Assembly: GCA_030748555.1 (NCBI GenBank)
Contig: JASMLT010000003.1
Coordinates: 1 to 64,000, forward strand
From: Acidimicrobiales bacterium
Lineage (GTDB): Bacteria; Actinomycetota; Acidimicrobiia; Acidimicrobiales; MedAcidi-G1
Reading direction: 5' to 3'
DNA: 64,000 nucleotides
Shown here: positions 40,030 through 49,798 of the stretch, one piece after another
Layout of the letters: each line of letters begins with the position of its first letter
Position numbering within the stretch: the first letter of the stretch is position 1
Translations under genes and position numbers: made by a program
The notes under the pieces: generated by a model
Seen by the model: the letters and a program-made list of their open reading frames with translations, nothing else
Told to the model about the DNA's origin: nothing
Databases searched by the model: none

Positions 40030-41208
40030 ATGAAAGAAGTTGTGATAGTAGACGCAGTGAGAAGCCCCATAGGCAAAAGAGGTGGTGGTCTTTCCAATTC
40101 ACACTCTGTAGACCTACTAGGAACAGTTCAAGCTGCCTTATTCACCAGAACAGGAATGGATCCGAAAGAAGTTGGACAAGTTGTGGGTGGATGCGTAGGT
40201 CAGGTAGGCATGCAGACTATGAATGTAACTCGTACAGCATGGCTTACTGCCGGCTTGCCTATTGAAGTGGCCGCGACAACAGTCGATGCACAATGCGGTT
40301 CTTCTCAACAGGCAACGAATCTTGCATACGCTCTAGTGGCTTCAGGAACTGTCGATTCAGCTATTGGATGTGGTGTGGAACTCATGAGCCAAGTCGGCTT
40401 CGGGGCGACAATTCCTAAAGAACCCAATGCCGGAAGTCCGGTAAATCGCAACTACTTCGAACATTTCGAAATGACTAGTCAATTCGAAGGTTCAGAAAGA
40501 ATTGCTGACCATTGGGAAATTACTCGTGATGATTGCGACACCTTCGGAAAACTTTCTCAAGACCGCGCCGCCAGAGCATGGTCAGAAGATCGATTCGCCA
40601 CACAGATAACCCCAATCGAAGTCCCGGTCACTGACGAAGAGGGGAACCCTTCAGGCGAAAATGTCACAGTCACTCGCGACGAAGGACTTCGAGAAACCAC
40701 TATGGAATCACTTGCAAATCTGAAACCATCAGGACGTGAAAATGGTGTCCACACCGCTGGAACTTCCTCACAAATCTCTGATGGTGCTGGAGCAGTATTG
40801 ATGATGACAGCGCAAAAAGCATCAGATCTTGGATTAAAACCTCTAGCTAAAATCGTTGATAGCTGCTTGGTCGGTTCAGATCCTGAATTCATGCTCACAG
40901 GACCAATATTCGCAACTGAAAAAATCCTAAATGACAATGGGATGAAAATAAACGATATAGACATCGTTGAAATCAACGAAGCATTTGCATCTGTAGTTCT
41001 GGCATGGGAAAAAGAAACCAAACCTGATATGGAGCGCGTCAACCCAAATGGAGGTGCAATAGCCTTGGGCCATCCTCTCGGTGGAACGGGTGCAATATTG
41101 ACAACAAAGGCGGTTCATGAACTCCACCGGACTGATACCGAACACGCTTTGGTAACGATGTGCTGTGGAGGAGGACTGGGAACCGGGACCCTTCTGCAAC
41201 GTTTATAA
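40030..41208 (+). CDS. Thiolase / acetyl-CoA acetyltransferase
   Basis: DAQCGSSQQATNLA, NPNGGAIALGHPLGGTGA, CCGGGLGTG. Confidence 0.93.
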   Translation: MKEVVIVDAVRSPIGKRGGGLSNSHSVDLLGTVQAALFTRTGMDPKEVGQVVGGCVGQVGMQTMNVTRTAWLTAGLPIEVAATTVDAQCGSSQQATNLAYALVASGTVDSAIGCGVELMSQVGFGATIPKEPNAGSPVNRNYFEHFEMTSQFEGSERIADHWEITRDDCDTFGKLSQDRAARAWSEDRFATQITPIEVPVTDEEGNPSGENVTVTRDEGLRETTMESLANLKPSGRENGVHTAGTSSQISDGAGAVLMMTAQKASDLGLKPLAKIVDSCLVGSDPEFMLTGPIFATEKILNDNGMKINDIDIVEINEAFASVVLAWEKETKPDMERVNPNGGAIALGHPLGGTGAILTTKAVHELHRTDTEHALVTMCCGGGLGTGTLLQRL

Positions 41209-41227
41209 TTTTTTGGAATTAGTTTCA

Positions 41228-42304
41228 GTGTCAAACGTGAAAAATTGTTCTGCTGTCATCTTCAACGGAGATGGCAGTTGGGAGAGAAAAGACGACTTTG
41301 ATGTACCTAAACCACCGAAAGGTGGAGCAGTTCTCGCTGTTGAAGCCGTCGGCCTCTGTCATAGTGATGTCGCTCAATTAAACGGTCAGAAACACGTTCC
41401 CGGAGAAGTTTCACCTACTGTTCCTGGACACGAAATAGTTGGAAGGGTCTATGACTTGGATCCTGATTCAGAACTCGGAGTTGAAATTGGAGATCGTGTA
41501 GCGGTAAACATTGTTGTCCCGACAGAACCTTCAGACTCGAACCCCTTCGGCATAAGTTGCTACGGATACAGTTTTGGACTGGATGAAGCTGAAGGGCTCT
41601 GGGGAGGCTACGGGGAATACATGTCCATTCTACCGAAAACCCAACTTGAACGCCTCAGTAATGACATACCTGCTGAAGAGCTGACTATTTTTGAACCCCT
41701 AAGCAATGTAATTGCGTGGACAAGCCGGATCCGCTGGGGCAAAAAAATGAAAGTGGTGATACAAGGACCCGGACACATGGGTTTAACTTTTGCTGCTATG
41801 GCCAAGCAAATGGGAGCCGACAAAGTCATTGTTACAGGAACCGGCGAAGATGACCACAGACTCTCCATAGCGGAAAAAATTGGAGCTGATTTCGTTATTG
41901 ATGTATCTAACGAAGACCCAGTCGAAATAGTCACAGATATCACTGGTGGCATAATGGCCGATCTCGTAGTCGATCTGAGCAGTGCACCCTCAGTGCCAGG
42001 ATTATGCCTCGATCTGGTCAGATATGGCGGCGATGTGATTTGGGCTGGTCTTAAAAACCGAGAAGCAGTTCCAGTCGTAACAGACAAGGCTGTCATGCGG
42101 GGAATTACTATCCATGGTGGAGCAGGAGGCACTAATAAGTCATTAAAAGAAGCAGTAGAAATTCTTAACACAAAGAAATTCCCGACTGCCCCGCTACTTG
42201 GGGAAGTCTTCACAATAGATCAAATAGACGAAGCAATGGGAGTATTGAACAGAACTGCAGCAAATGACGCTGTACGCGCTGTCTTATCCCACACGCATAA
42301 GTAA
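41228..42304 (+). CDS. Zinc-dependent alcohol dehydrogenase (MDR family)
   Basis: Internal GTG of ORF 41165..42304; CHSDVAQLNG, GHEIVGRV, GPGHMGLT. Confidence 0.87.
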   Translation: MSNVKNCSAVIFNGDGSWERKDDFDVPKPPKGGAVLAVEAVGLCHSDVAQLNGQKHVPGEVSPTVPGHEIVGRVYDLDPDSELGVEIGDRVAVNIVVPTEPSDSNPFGISCYGYSFGLDEAEGLWGGYGEYMSILPKTQLERLSNDIPAEELTIFEPLSNVIAWTSRIRWGKKMKVVIQGPGHMGLTFAAMAKQMGADKVIVTGTGEDDHRLSIAEKIGADFVIDVSNEDPVEIVTDITGGIMADLVVDLSSAPSVPGLCLDLVRYGGDVIWAGLKNREAVPVVTDKAVMRGITIHGGAGGTNKSLKEAVEILNTKKFPTAPLLGEVFTIDQIDEAMGVLNRTAANDAVRAVLSHTHK

Positions 42305-42327
42305 TTTAATTTTCCAAATTCCTCTGG

Positions 42328-43203
42328 CTAACCCCAAACTAGTGGACAATCCGGATGATCAACCACAGGATCACCTGTTCTCATATTTTCATGATGCGGT
42401 TTCTTAGGAGCACCAGGACGAATTTTATAGGTGGAACCATCTCCACAGTAACGAACTGAAACAGCCCGTCGTTGTCTAGATGTCGAGTTGTTCGCACCCG
42501 CTCCATGAAGTGTTAATGCGTGATGCACAACCAAATCTCCAGGTTTTGTATCAAATTGAAGCAAATCAAATTTTTCTTCACCTGTTTCAATATTGGGTAG
42601 ATCATTTCCTTCTGTGCCGGGCAAAGGCTCATTGGCAACAAACCAATTCGGTTTAAATACTTTTTTACTCTTATGGGAGGAACGGAGATAAATAACTCCA
42701 CCTGTTTCAGAGCTAATTTCATCTAGAGGAGCCCAGACCGTACAAATACTGTCCCCTTCTATATGGAAATAACCCAAATCTTGATGAAAGGCAGTTCTTT
42801 CTGCCGTGCCGGGTTCTTTAATCAAAACCGAATCTTCATACAGGTAAACCTTTTTTGAGTCCATAAGTTCCGCCACAATCGAGGGAAGAGGGGAAATTTT
42901 TGCAAATGCGGCAAAATTTTCATCTTCTTTCCAATGATCTATTCCCGATAAAAACCTCCCTCCTTTAATGCCGCTGTCAGCTAAAACGCTCAAACCTTGA
43001 GTTTCATTTAAATCGCTTCCAAGTGCTGTAAGGTCGGCAAACATTTGTGGTTCTTTAAGCATGAGCTTCAAGGCAGAATCAAGCAGGCCAACCCAGTCTT
43101 TGTGCACAATTCCAGGCAAGTGAACCACGCCATCTAAAGCAAAAGAAGAGATCTCTGCCTGAGTGATGGTTCTCATCGGATCAGAAGATGGGAAACTATC
43201 CAT
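42328..43203 (-). CDS. Phytanoyl-CoA dioxygenase (PhyH) family protein
   Basis: TAFHQDLGYFHIEGDSICTVWAPLDE, LVVHHALTLHGAGANNSTSRQRRAVSVRY. Confidence 0.88.
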   Translation of the reverse strand: MDSFPSSDPMRTITQAEISSFALDGVVHLPGIVHKDWVGLLDSALKLMLKEPQMFADLTALGSDLNETQGLSVLADSGIKGGRFLSGIDHWKEDENFAAFAKISPLPSIVAELMDSKKVYLYEDSVLIKEPGTAERTAFHQDLGYFHIEGDSICTVWAPLDEISSETGGVIYLRSSHKSKKVFKPNWFVANEPLPGTEGNDLPNIETGEEKFDLLQFDTKPGDLVVHHALTLHGAGANNSTSRQRRAVSVRYCGDGSTYKIRPGAPKKPHHENMRTGDPVVDHPDCPLVWG

Positions 43204-43241
43204 ATTTTTCCATGGGATTTTTGACTCGCATGTGAAATCCC

Positions 43242-44033
43242 TTAGACACTTGGTGGCCTCTCACGTGACAAATAGGCACCTGCATCGGCTAAAAACAACT
43301 GACCAGTAATATTTTGGGCAAAATTAGAAGCTAAAAAAACGGACAGGTATCCCAAGTCTTCGATATCACTCATTTTTCTCAATGGATTTGATTGTTGTAT
43401 GGCCGAAATTCGATCATCGTCGAAAAAATCTGCAACTGTTTCAGTCAAGGTTGTGCCTGGAGCGATTGCTAGAACCCTTATACCCATGGGCCCTAATTCC
43501 ACTGCCGCTGTCTGAGTTAGATGATTTATTCCTGCTTTAGCCGCACCATAACCCGCCAAGAACGGACTAGGTCTTGTAGTTTCACCTGAACTCACATTGA
43601 TAATTACCCCGCTTCCCGACTCACTCATATGTTTTGCTGCTGCCTTCATGGATAAGGCTGTCACTAAAAGATTTTGTTCAATTACATCCCTCCATTTTTT
43701 CTCATCCATTTCCAATAATGGAGCAGTCCCCTCTGGTCCTAGCATTCCAATATTGTTAACTGCTATATCAATCCCCCCAAGTTTCTCCGAAGACTCGTCA
43801 AACATTCTTTCAATCTGACCCTCTTCGCGAGCGTCACCGACAACAGAACAATGTGATCCTTGATTTAAAGCAGTCAACATTTCAACAGTTTCCTGTGCCT
43901 TGTCGACCCTCTTGTCCAAAACAGCAACACTCGCTCCAGCTTGGGCAAACAGGGATGCTATAGAGCGTCCTATTCCTGCGCCAGCACCTGTTACAACAAC
44001 ATTTTTTCCCGAATGGTCGATTTCAATTGACAA
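43242..44033 (-). CDS. SDR family oxidoreductase
   Basis: VVVTGAGAGIGRSIA, AVNNIGMLG, GYGAAKAGINHL. Confidence 0.92.
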   Translation of the reverse strand: MSIEIDHSGKNVVVTGAGAGIGRSIASLFAQAGASVAVLDKRVDKAQETVEMLTALNQGSHCSVVGDAREEGQIERMFDESSEKLGGIDIAVNNIGMLGPEGTAPLLEMDEKKWRDVIEQNLLVTALSMKAAAKHMSESGSGVIINVSSGETTRPSPFLAGYGAAKAGINHLTQTAAVELGPMGIRVLAIAPGTTLTETVADFFDDDRISAIQQSNPLRKMSDIEDLGYLSVFLASNFAQNITGQLFLADAGAYLSRERPPSV

Positions 44034-44034
44034 A

Positions 44035-44568
44035 TTAGATCTCCAATACTTTCAACAAATCATCCAAAGCGGACTCGATCCAACTCATGATAACCTCTTC
44101 TTCCGTGCCACCCAGAGGGTGTGGGACTACCACAATTCTCGCTTTTGGCATTCCTAAGCTACTGGCAGCGGAACGAGTTAACTCTTTAAACTTTTCTGTA
44201 GTGAAAACAACGGCTGGCACTCCTGCTTTTTCAATTTCAATCAAATCGTGGACACTCCACGAAGTACAAGATCCTCAATCGGCTGAACCGGTTAACACCA
44301 ATTGAACTTCTTCTGCAAGCATTCCAATAACTTGAGGATTGCATGCTGTAGCAGCATTAGCCCTTTCACCTTTCCCGGTGGTCACCGAAAACTTTGCATC
44401 AATTCTCCCTGCGAGTCCTTCAGCGATCTTTGTTAGTAACAAATCAGCATTTGGTTTACCGTTTTCGAGAACCCCTATTTTACCACCAGAGAATAATGGT
44501 GTAGTTGAACACAACTCAACCGCCTCATCCATTAACTCACCTTCAGGACTGTGAATCTTCATATTCAT
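44035..44568 (-). CDS. UGSC-motif selenoprotein candidate (locus B)
   Basis: ORFs 44275..44568 and 44035..44244 are in frame across UGA 44277-44275: ...EEVQLVLTGSAD[U]GSCTSWSVHDLIEIEKAGVPAVVFTTEKFKELTRSAASSLGMPKARIVVVPHPLGG... Confidence 0.88.
44246..44262 (-). promoter_or_regulatory. Candidate bacterial SECIS hairpin for UGA 44277-44275
   Basis: UCGUGGA-GUG-UCCACGA: perfect 7 bp, GUG loop starting 19 nt after UGA. Confidence 0.72.
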
Positions 44569-44589
44569 AGATTAGACCTCCCACTCCAT

Positions 44590-45642
44590 TTATATTGGAA
44601 CTGTCACACTTCGAGTCATTCCCCAGCTTGGTACTACACATGAATGCTTTCCAGCACCTCCACTTACTAGGACTTTGATATTTTCAACCTCTTGAGTCAT
44701 CGGGACTAACTCATCATCTGAAAGTGAATGCATCCAATCTGCCCACGCTAATAAGTTGAACTGTTCTCTGAAGCGGCCAGCTGGCATTCTTGCTTTCTCA
44801 AACAAGTAATTGGAAACATCTTCCCTGCTCCAACCTTGACTAGATGCCGTAGCGGCGTGTTCGGGGCAAAGGATAACGAACCATTCACCACCGGATATGC
44901 AAGCATTATTGACTCCAAAAGTCGTCATAGCCGAAGCAGCCTTATCAAGTATTCTCTCAATGTTTTCTGACTCCATGTCATGAAAATTGTGTGGGTTTTC
45001 TCCGCAATGCACAGTAAGTGCGCTGTCTGAATCAACTCCAAGCGTTACCGGATACGAATCCCAAGGGTTTTCCTTTTGATTCTCTGCAATGCAATAGGTG
45101 TACTTCGAAGGTTGGCCTTGTGTGGAAGCATCACCAGGACCTGGTGCCGCTCCTGCAATATGCAACAAGACAAGTCTTATCGCCCTTCCTACCGTTGCAT
45201 TTGCTCTATTACCGGGTCCAAATACCCCTAAACCGGAGTTAAAACCAAGTTCATCTACCACTTTTCCATGAACTATCAATAAAGGAGCAACAGGATGAGT
45301 TGTCGTGTTCACTCCACGCAAATTAATCCTTTGATTACCTAAAGCTTTTACAGCTGCAACAACAACAGGAAAATATTCAGGTTTGCAACCCGCTAAAACG
45401 GCATTAACTGCTACGGATCTAAAAGTTGCTGAGCCTCCTCGTGGCGGAAGAACTGTCAGCACTTCTTCTGGTGAAACCTCTATGTGACTAAGCATTTCAT
45501 TCACACGTTTATCCGTTGGTGCCACCAGTGGCAGACCATCCCCCCAACCATGTTTCTCAAATAATTCATAGATAGTGTCTGGGTCTTCATCTGGCAATTC
45601 AAGAAACTGTCTTCGACTTTCCATTCCAATATTCTCGCCCAT
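44590..45642 (-). CDS. DGLPLVAPT-type protein, UGSC partner (paralog of the C-terminal domain of 13649..15100)
   Basis: WGDGLPLVAPTDKRVNEML...VAVNAVLAGCKPEYFPVVVAAVKAL...GFNSGLGVFGPGNRANATVGRAIRLVLLHIAGAAPGPGDASTQG. Confidence 0.85.
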   Translation of the reverse strand: MGENIGMESRRQFLELPDEDPDTIYELFEKHGWGDGLPLVAPTDKRVNEMLSHIEVSPEEVLTVLPPRGGSATFRSVAVNAVLAGCKPEYFPVVVAAVKALGNQRINLRGVNTTTHPVAPLLIVHGKVVDELGFNSGLGVFGPGNRANATVGRAIRLVLLHIAGAAPGPGDASTQGQPSKYTYCIAENQKENPWDSYPVTLGVDSDSALTVHCGENPHNFHDMESENIERILDKAASAMTTFGVNNACISGGEWFVILCPEHAATASSQGWSREDVSNYLFEKARMPAGRFREQFNLLAWADWMHSLSDDELVPMTQEVENIKVLVSGGAGKHSCVVPSWGMTRSVTVPI

Positions 45643-45701
45643 AGGCTTACCGACTTTGCAGTTGGGAAAATTCGATTATGAAATTTTCACAATTTGTAAA
45701 A

Positions 45702-46817
45702 TTAGTTTCTTTCGCCAAAGTAACTTAAGTGCGTTGCTCTATGACTTTGACCATCTCTGCTCTCTGCGTTGAAATCACGGCCAGCATCTTTACTTGAAAT
45801 TAATGCTAACCCTAAATTTCCTTCCATGGCGGGTGACCATGCCGCTACGCGTATTTCCCCGATCTTATTTCCTGATTCATCAAATGCTGCCCATGGTTCT
45901 TCAGTTGGCGAAGCGAGAGGTTCGCCTGACAATAGAATCTTCACCAATCTTCTTGTGGGACCTCTGCTTTTTTCCGCTAGTAAGGCTTCTTTCCCGATGA
46001 AATGCTCATCTCTTTCCAAGTTCATGAAACGATCCAGACCCAACTCCAAAGGAGTCGCTGAAGCTCCACAGTCGGTCCTATATGAAAGCAATCCGCTTTC
46101 TATCCTTTCGACCGCATTGGGAGTGCCTGGGTGAATACCGTATCGTAAACCAGAATTCCAGACCCTTTCCCAAAGGTCTATCCCCTTTGAGCCGTCAGTT
46201 AGAAATAATTCAAATCCTCCTTGCCCACTCCACCCCGAACGACAAATTATGAATGGGATGTCGTCCAATTGTGTTTCCATAAAACCAAAGAAAGGTATAT
46301 CCATAACCCAATCTCCGAGTAAATCAACCATGGTTTGATCAGCCTTCGGCCCTTGAACTGCCAAAGGTGAAACTTCTGGTTCGAAGACACTGCAATTGAG
46401 GTTTCTTTCAGAACTTACAGCTTGAGCCCATAACAGAAGGTCACCATCTGCAATTGAAACCCAGTAACGATCGTCTCTTAAACAAAGTGTTATCGGATCG
46501 TTAATAAGAATTCCTTGATGGTCACAAATTGGCGTGTAACGAGCTCTGCCCTCCTTGCATGACCTCATTCCCCTAGTTGATAAATACTCAACCAGTTCAA
46601 GGGCATCAGGGCCCACTATCTCCACTTGACGCTCGCAACCTACATCCCAAATAGAAACCTTTTCAGTTAATGCCTCATATTCAGCAGTTGGATTACCGTA
46701 TGAAGTCGGCATATACATATGGTTGTAAATAGAAAATTGCTTAACTCCGTGTGAAATCGTAGCTTCGAAAAAAGGTGACTTTCTGACTCTTGAACCGATA
46801 GCAATTTCGCTGGTCAT
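45702..46817 (-). CDS. GcvT-fold aminomethyltransferase, DmdA (DMSP demethylase)-like
   Basis: GSRVRKSPFFEA...YNHMYMP...IWDVGCERQVEIVGPDALELVEYLSTR...ICRSGWSGQGGFELF...VERIESGLLSY resembles recalled DmdA motifs. Confidence 0.72.
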   Translation of the reverse strand: MTSEIAIGSRVRKSPFFEATISHGVKQFSIYNHMYMPTSYGNPTAEYEALTEKVSIWDVGCERQVEIVGPDALELVEYLSTRGMRSCKEGRARYTPICDHQGILINDPITLCLRDDRYWVSIADGDLLLWAQAVSSERNLNCSVFEPEVSPLAVQGPKADQTMVDLLGDWVMDIPFFGFMETQLDDIPFIICRSGWSGQGGFELFLTDGSKGIDLWERVWNSGLRYGIHPGTPNAVERIESGLLSYRTDCGASATPLELGLDRFMNLERDEHFIGKEALLAEKSRGPTRRLVKILLSGEPLASPTEEPWAAFDESGNKIGEIRVAAWSPAMEGNLGLALISSKDAGRDFNAESRDGQSHRATHLSYFGERN

Positions 46818-46819
46818 TT

Positions 46820-48463
46820 CTATTTATCTCCTTTGTGTTTATAAACAGGTGAGTCATCTGCTGCTAAGGGAGTGTTACCCAATATAAGGTCTGCTGCCTT
46901 CTCGGCAAGCATCATAACTGGTGCATAAATATTTCCGTTAGTGATGTTAGGCATGACAGAGGCGTCTACCACTCTCAACTGATCCGTTCCATGGACTCTC
47001 ATGGTTGAAGGGTCTACAACCGCCATGTGATCTGTTCCCATTCGAGCGGAACAGGATGGGTGAAGCGCAGTCTCTGAATCCTTTTTAATCCAATTCAAAA
47101 TCTCGTCATCTTTTTCAATATTCGACCCAGGAGATATCTCTCCCCCATTGAACTCCTCAAAAGCTGGCTGGCTCATTATTTTCCGAGCAACACGAATAGC
47201 CTCAACCCATTCTTTTTTATCTTCTTCAGTGGAAAGGTAATTAAATCTAATTGACGGCTTTTCAAAAGGGTCATTTGTTTTTATTTTGATACTTCCGCGG
47301 CTATCAGAAAACATCGGCCCTACGTGAAACTGGTAACCGTGACCTGAAACCGGAGTACTTCCGTCGTATCTGATAGCAATAGGTAAAAAGTGGAACATCA
47401 GATTTGGCCATTCAACTCTTTCATTTCCTCTTACAAAACCCCCTGCTTCAAAATGGTTAGTTGCACCTGGGCCTTTTCTCAATAACCACTGAAAAAAAAC
47501 CAAAGGTCGTCTCCACACCTTCAAGTAGGGTGACATGGATACAGGTTTTTTGCAGGCGTACTGGACATAAACTTCTAAGTGATCCTGTAAATTTTCACCC
47601 ACGCCAGGAAGGTCAATCAATGTCTCTACACCGGCTTCCTCGAGGGTTCTAGCTGGACCCACTCCTGATAGTTGTAGTAGTTGTGGAGTGTTTATAGCAC
47701 CTCCGCAACAAATTACTTCACCTGCTGTGCTGGTTTTATTGCGCCTGTCTTTCATGAACTCGACCCCGACCGCCTTGTTGCCATCAAAAATTATTTTCGT
47801 GACATGAGCTCTTGTTATGACATCTAAATTTGGCCTTGAGGCAACAGGGTGTAAATAAGCAACTGAAGCAGAGTTTCGTCTCCCCCTGTAAATATTTCGG
47901 TCAAAAGAAGCGAACCCCTCTTGGCGGTATCCATTCACATCTTCAGTTATTTCATAACCGGCTTCCTGCACTGCATCAAAAAAGGCTCCAAATAAAGGAC
48001 TCTCAGCAGGTCCTCTTTCCAGCATTAACGGGCCACTGCCCCCTCTGTACCGGTCTACCCCATGGAGACAAGTCTCCATTCGTTGGAAGTAAGGCAAACA
48101 GTGTGAATAACTCCACTGTCTGCAACCTGGTGTTGCAGCCCAGCGTTCATAATCGGCAGGATTGCCACGTTGAAAAATCATGCCGTTGATACTTGAAGAA
48201 CCCCCCAACACCTTCCCTCTGGCATGAGACACTCTTCTACCTTCAAGTCCTGGCTCGGGGTCAGATTCATACTTCCAATCGTAAAACTTGTTGCCTATGC
48301 CGTATGAAAGTGCTGCAGGCATATGAATTACGAAATCCCATCGATGGTCTCGCCTTCCCGCTTCCAGCAAAAGGACTTTTACATTACTGTTTTCACTTAA
48401 ACGATTTGCGAGCACACACCCTGCTGAGCCTCCGCCAATGATAATTACGTCATAATTACTCAT
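46820..48463 (-). CDS. GMC family (choline dehydrogenase-like) oxidoreductase
   Basis: [56 protein letters not shown]. Confidence 0.93.
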   Translation of the reverse strand: MSNYDVIIIGGGSAGCVLANRLSENSNVKVLLLEAGRRDHRWDFVIHMPAALSYGIGNKFYDWKYESDPEPGLEGRRVSHARGKVLGGSSSINGMIFQRGNPADYERWAATPGCRQWSYSHCLPYFQRMETCLHGVDRYRGGSGPLMLERGPAESPLFGAFFDAVQEAGYEITEDVNGYRQEGFASFDRNIYRGRRNSASVAYLHPVASRPNLDVITRAHVTKIIFDGNKAVGVEFMKDRRNKTSTAGEVICCGGAINTPQLLQLSGVGPARTLEEAGVETLIDLPGVGENLQDHLEVYVQYACKKPVSMSPYLKVWRRPLVFFQWLLRKGPGATNHFEAGGFVRGNERVEWPNLMFHFLPIAIRYDGSTPVSGHGYQFHVGPMFSDSRGSIKIKTNDPFEKPSIRFNYLSTEEDKKEWVEAIRVARKIMSQPAFEEFNGGEISPGSNIEKDDEILNWIKKDSETALHPSCSARMGTDHMAVVDPSTMRVHGTDQLRVVDASVMPNITNGNIYAPVMMLAEKAADLILGNTPLAADDSPVYKHKGDK

Positions 48464-48529
48464 TGGAAGTATCCGTGTAAATCAAATTTTTCATACGAAT
48501 TGATTCTGCCTTCAAACTTGTCCTTAGTG

Positions 48530-48568
48530 GTGTCAAGGAAAACTTTTTACTAAAAAGTATCCTTACAC
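48530..48568. promoter_or_regulatory. Extended dyad abutting the P450 start codon in a divergent intergenic region
   Basis: GTGT-c-AAGGA-aa-ACTTTTTA-c-TAAAAAGT-a-TCCTT-ACAC; core 8-bp arms perfect. Confidence 0.65.
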
Positions 48569-49744
48569 ATGGGAAAAAGTGCCTATGTGCCTAGATCAGG
48601 TGAGTCGTGGCGTGATCCTTACACCATGTATTCAGATCTGCGCGATAACTCTCCGGTACATTTCGTGGAAGAAGGATCCTACTGGTTCTTTTCTCGATTC
48701 GAAGATGTTTTCAATGCTGCAAGAAGTCCGAATATATTTTCCTCTCGACATGGTCTAACAATTGATCAGGACTCAAGCTATTTAGAAATGGGAGATGCGA
48801 CTCCTATAGTTTTTCTGGATCCACCTGAACACACCCAATTCAGGAGACTGATCAGCAGGGGTTTCACTCCTAGGAAAGCTGAAGACATGAGACAGGACAT
48901 TAATTCTTTTGTCGATACAGCAATAAATAGAATAAAAGAACTAGAAGACTGTGACATCATTTCTGAACTGTTTAAGCCCCTCCCGAGCTTTGTGGTTTCA
49001 AAATACTTAGGTGTACCAGCATCAGATCGAGTGATTTTTGACACTTGGACAGAAAAAATCGTTGCAGGTGCAATCCAAAATGAAGACAGTGAAGGACTCG
49101 ATGCCATTGTTGAACTTACAGGTTACTTCACTGAATTGATCGAGTGGAGGAAGAGGAAACCTGGGGATGACTTGATTTCAGAACTTCTAGAAATGGGTGA
49201 AGAGAAAGTTTCTATCATGTGGATTCTCGGATTGGCTTTCACGATGATCACCGGCGGAAACGACACCACAACTGGCTTATTGGGCGGTTCAGCCGTGTTG
49301 CTGACTGAATACCAAGATCAGCGAAAACTTTTGTTAGACGATCTAGAACTTTTACCTGCGGCAATTGAGGAATTGTTGAGAATGACTTCTCCAGTTCAAG
49401 GTCTGAGTAGAGTTCTTTTAGAAAATTTCGAGTCACACGGTGAAAAAATACCTTCCGGATCTCGTGTTCTTCTTGGTTATGGATCCGGCAATAGAGACGA
49501 ACGCGAATTCGGTGAAGACTCTGAAAAACTGAACATTCGTCGAAAAATAAAACGAACGTTGGGTTTCGGATCCGGTGCACATCTTTGTCTAGGTGCATCT
49601 GTCGCTCGCCTGCAATCCTCCATTGCACTTAAGGGAATTCTGAGGAATTTTCCTGATTTTCATGTAGATGAAAGTTCCTCCACCTACGCAACAGGAAACT
49701 ACGTGCGAAGGCATACATATTTAGCTTTCCACTCAAGTGGCTGA
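48569..49744 (+). CDS. Cytochrome P450
   Basis: ITGGNDTTTGLL, LGFGSGAHLCLGASVARLQ. Confidence 0.94.
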   Translation: MGKSAYVPRSGESWRDPYTMYSDLRDNSPVHFVEEGSYWFFSRFEDVFNAARSPNIFSSRHGLTIDQDSSYLEMGDATPIVFLDPPEHTQFRRLISRGFTPRKAEDMRQDINSFVDTAINRIKELEDCDIISELFKPLPSFVVSKYLGVPASDRVIFDTWTEKIVAGAIQNEDSEGLDAIVELTGYFTELIEWRKRKPGDDLISELLEMGEEKVSIMWILGLAFTMITGGNDTTTGLLGGSAVLLTEYQDQRKLLLDDLELLPAAIEELLRMTSPVQGLSRVLLENFESHGEKIPSGSRVLLGYGSGNRDEREFGEDSEKLNIRRKIKRTLGFGSGAHLCLGASVARLQSSIALKGILRNFPDFHVDESSSTYATGNYVRRHTYLAFHSSG

Positions 49745-49798
49745 GTGTCTTTATATCTTCGATATCCTTACATGAACAAATTTGTTTGAGGATAACCA

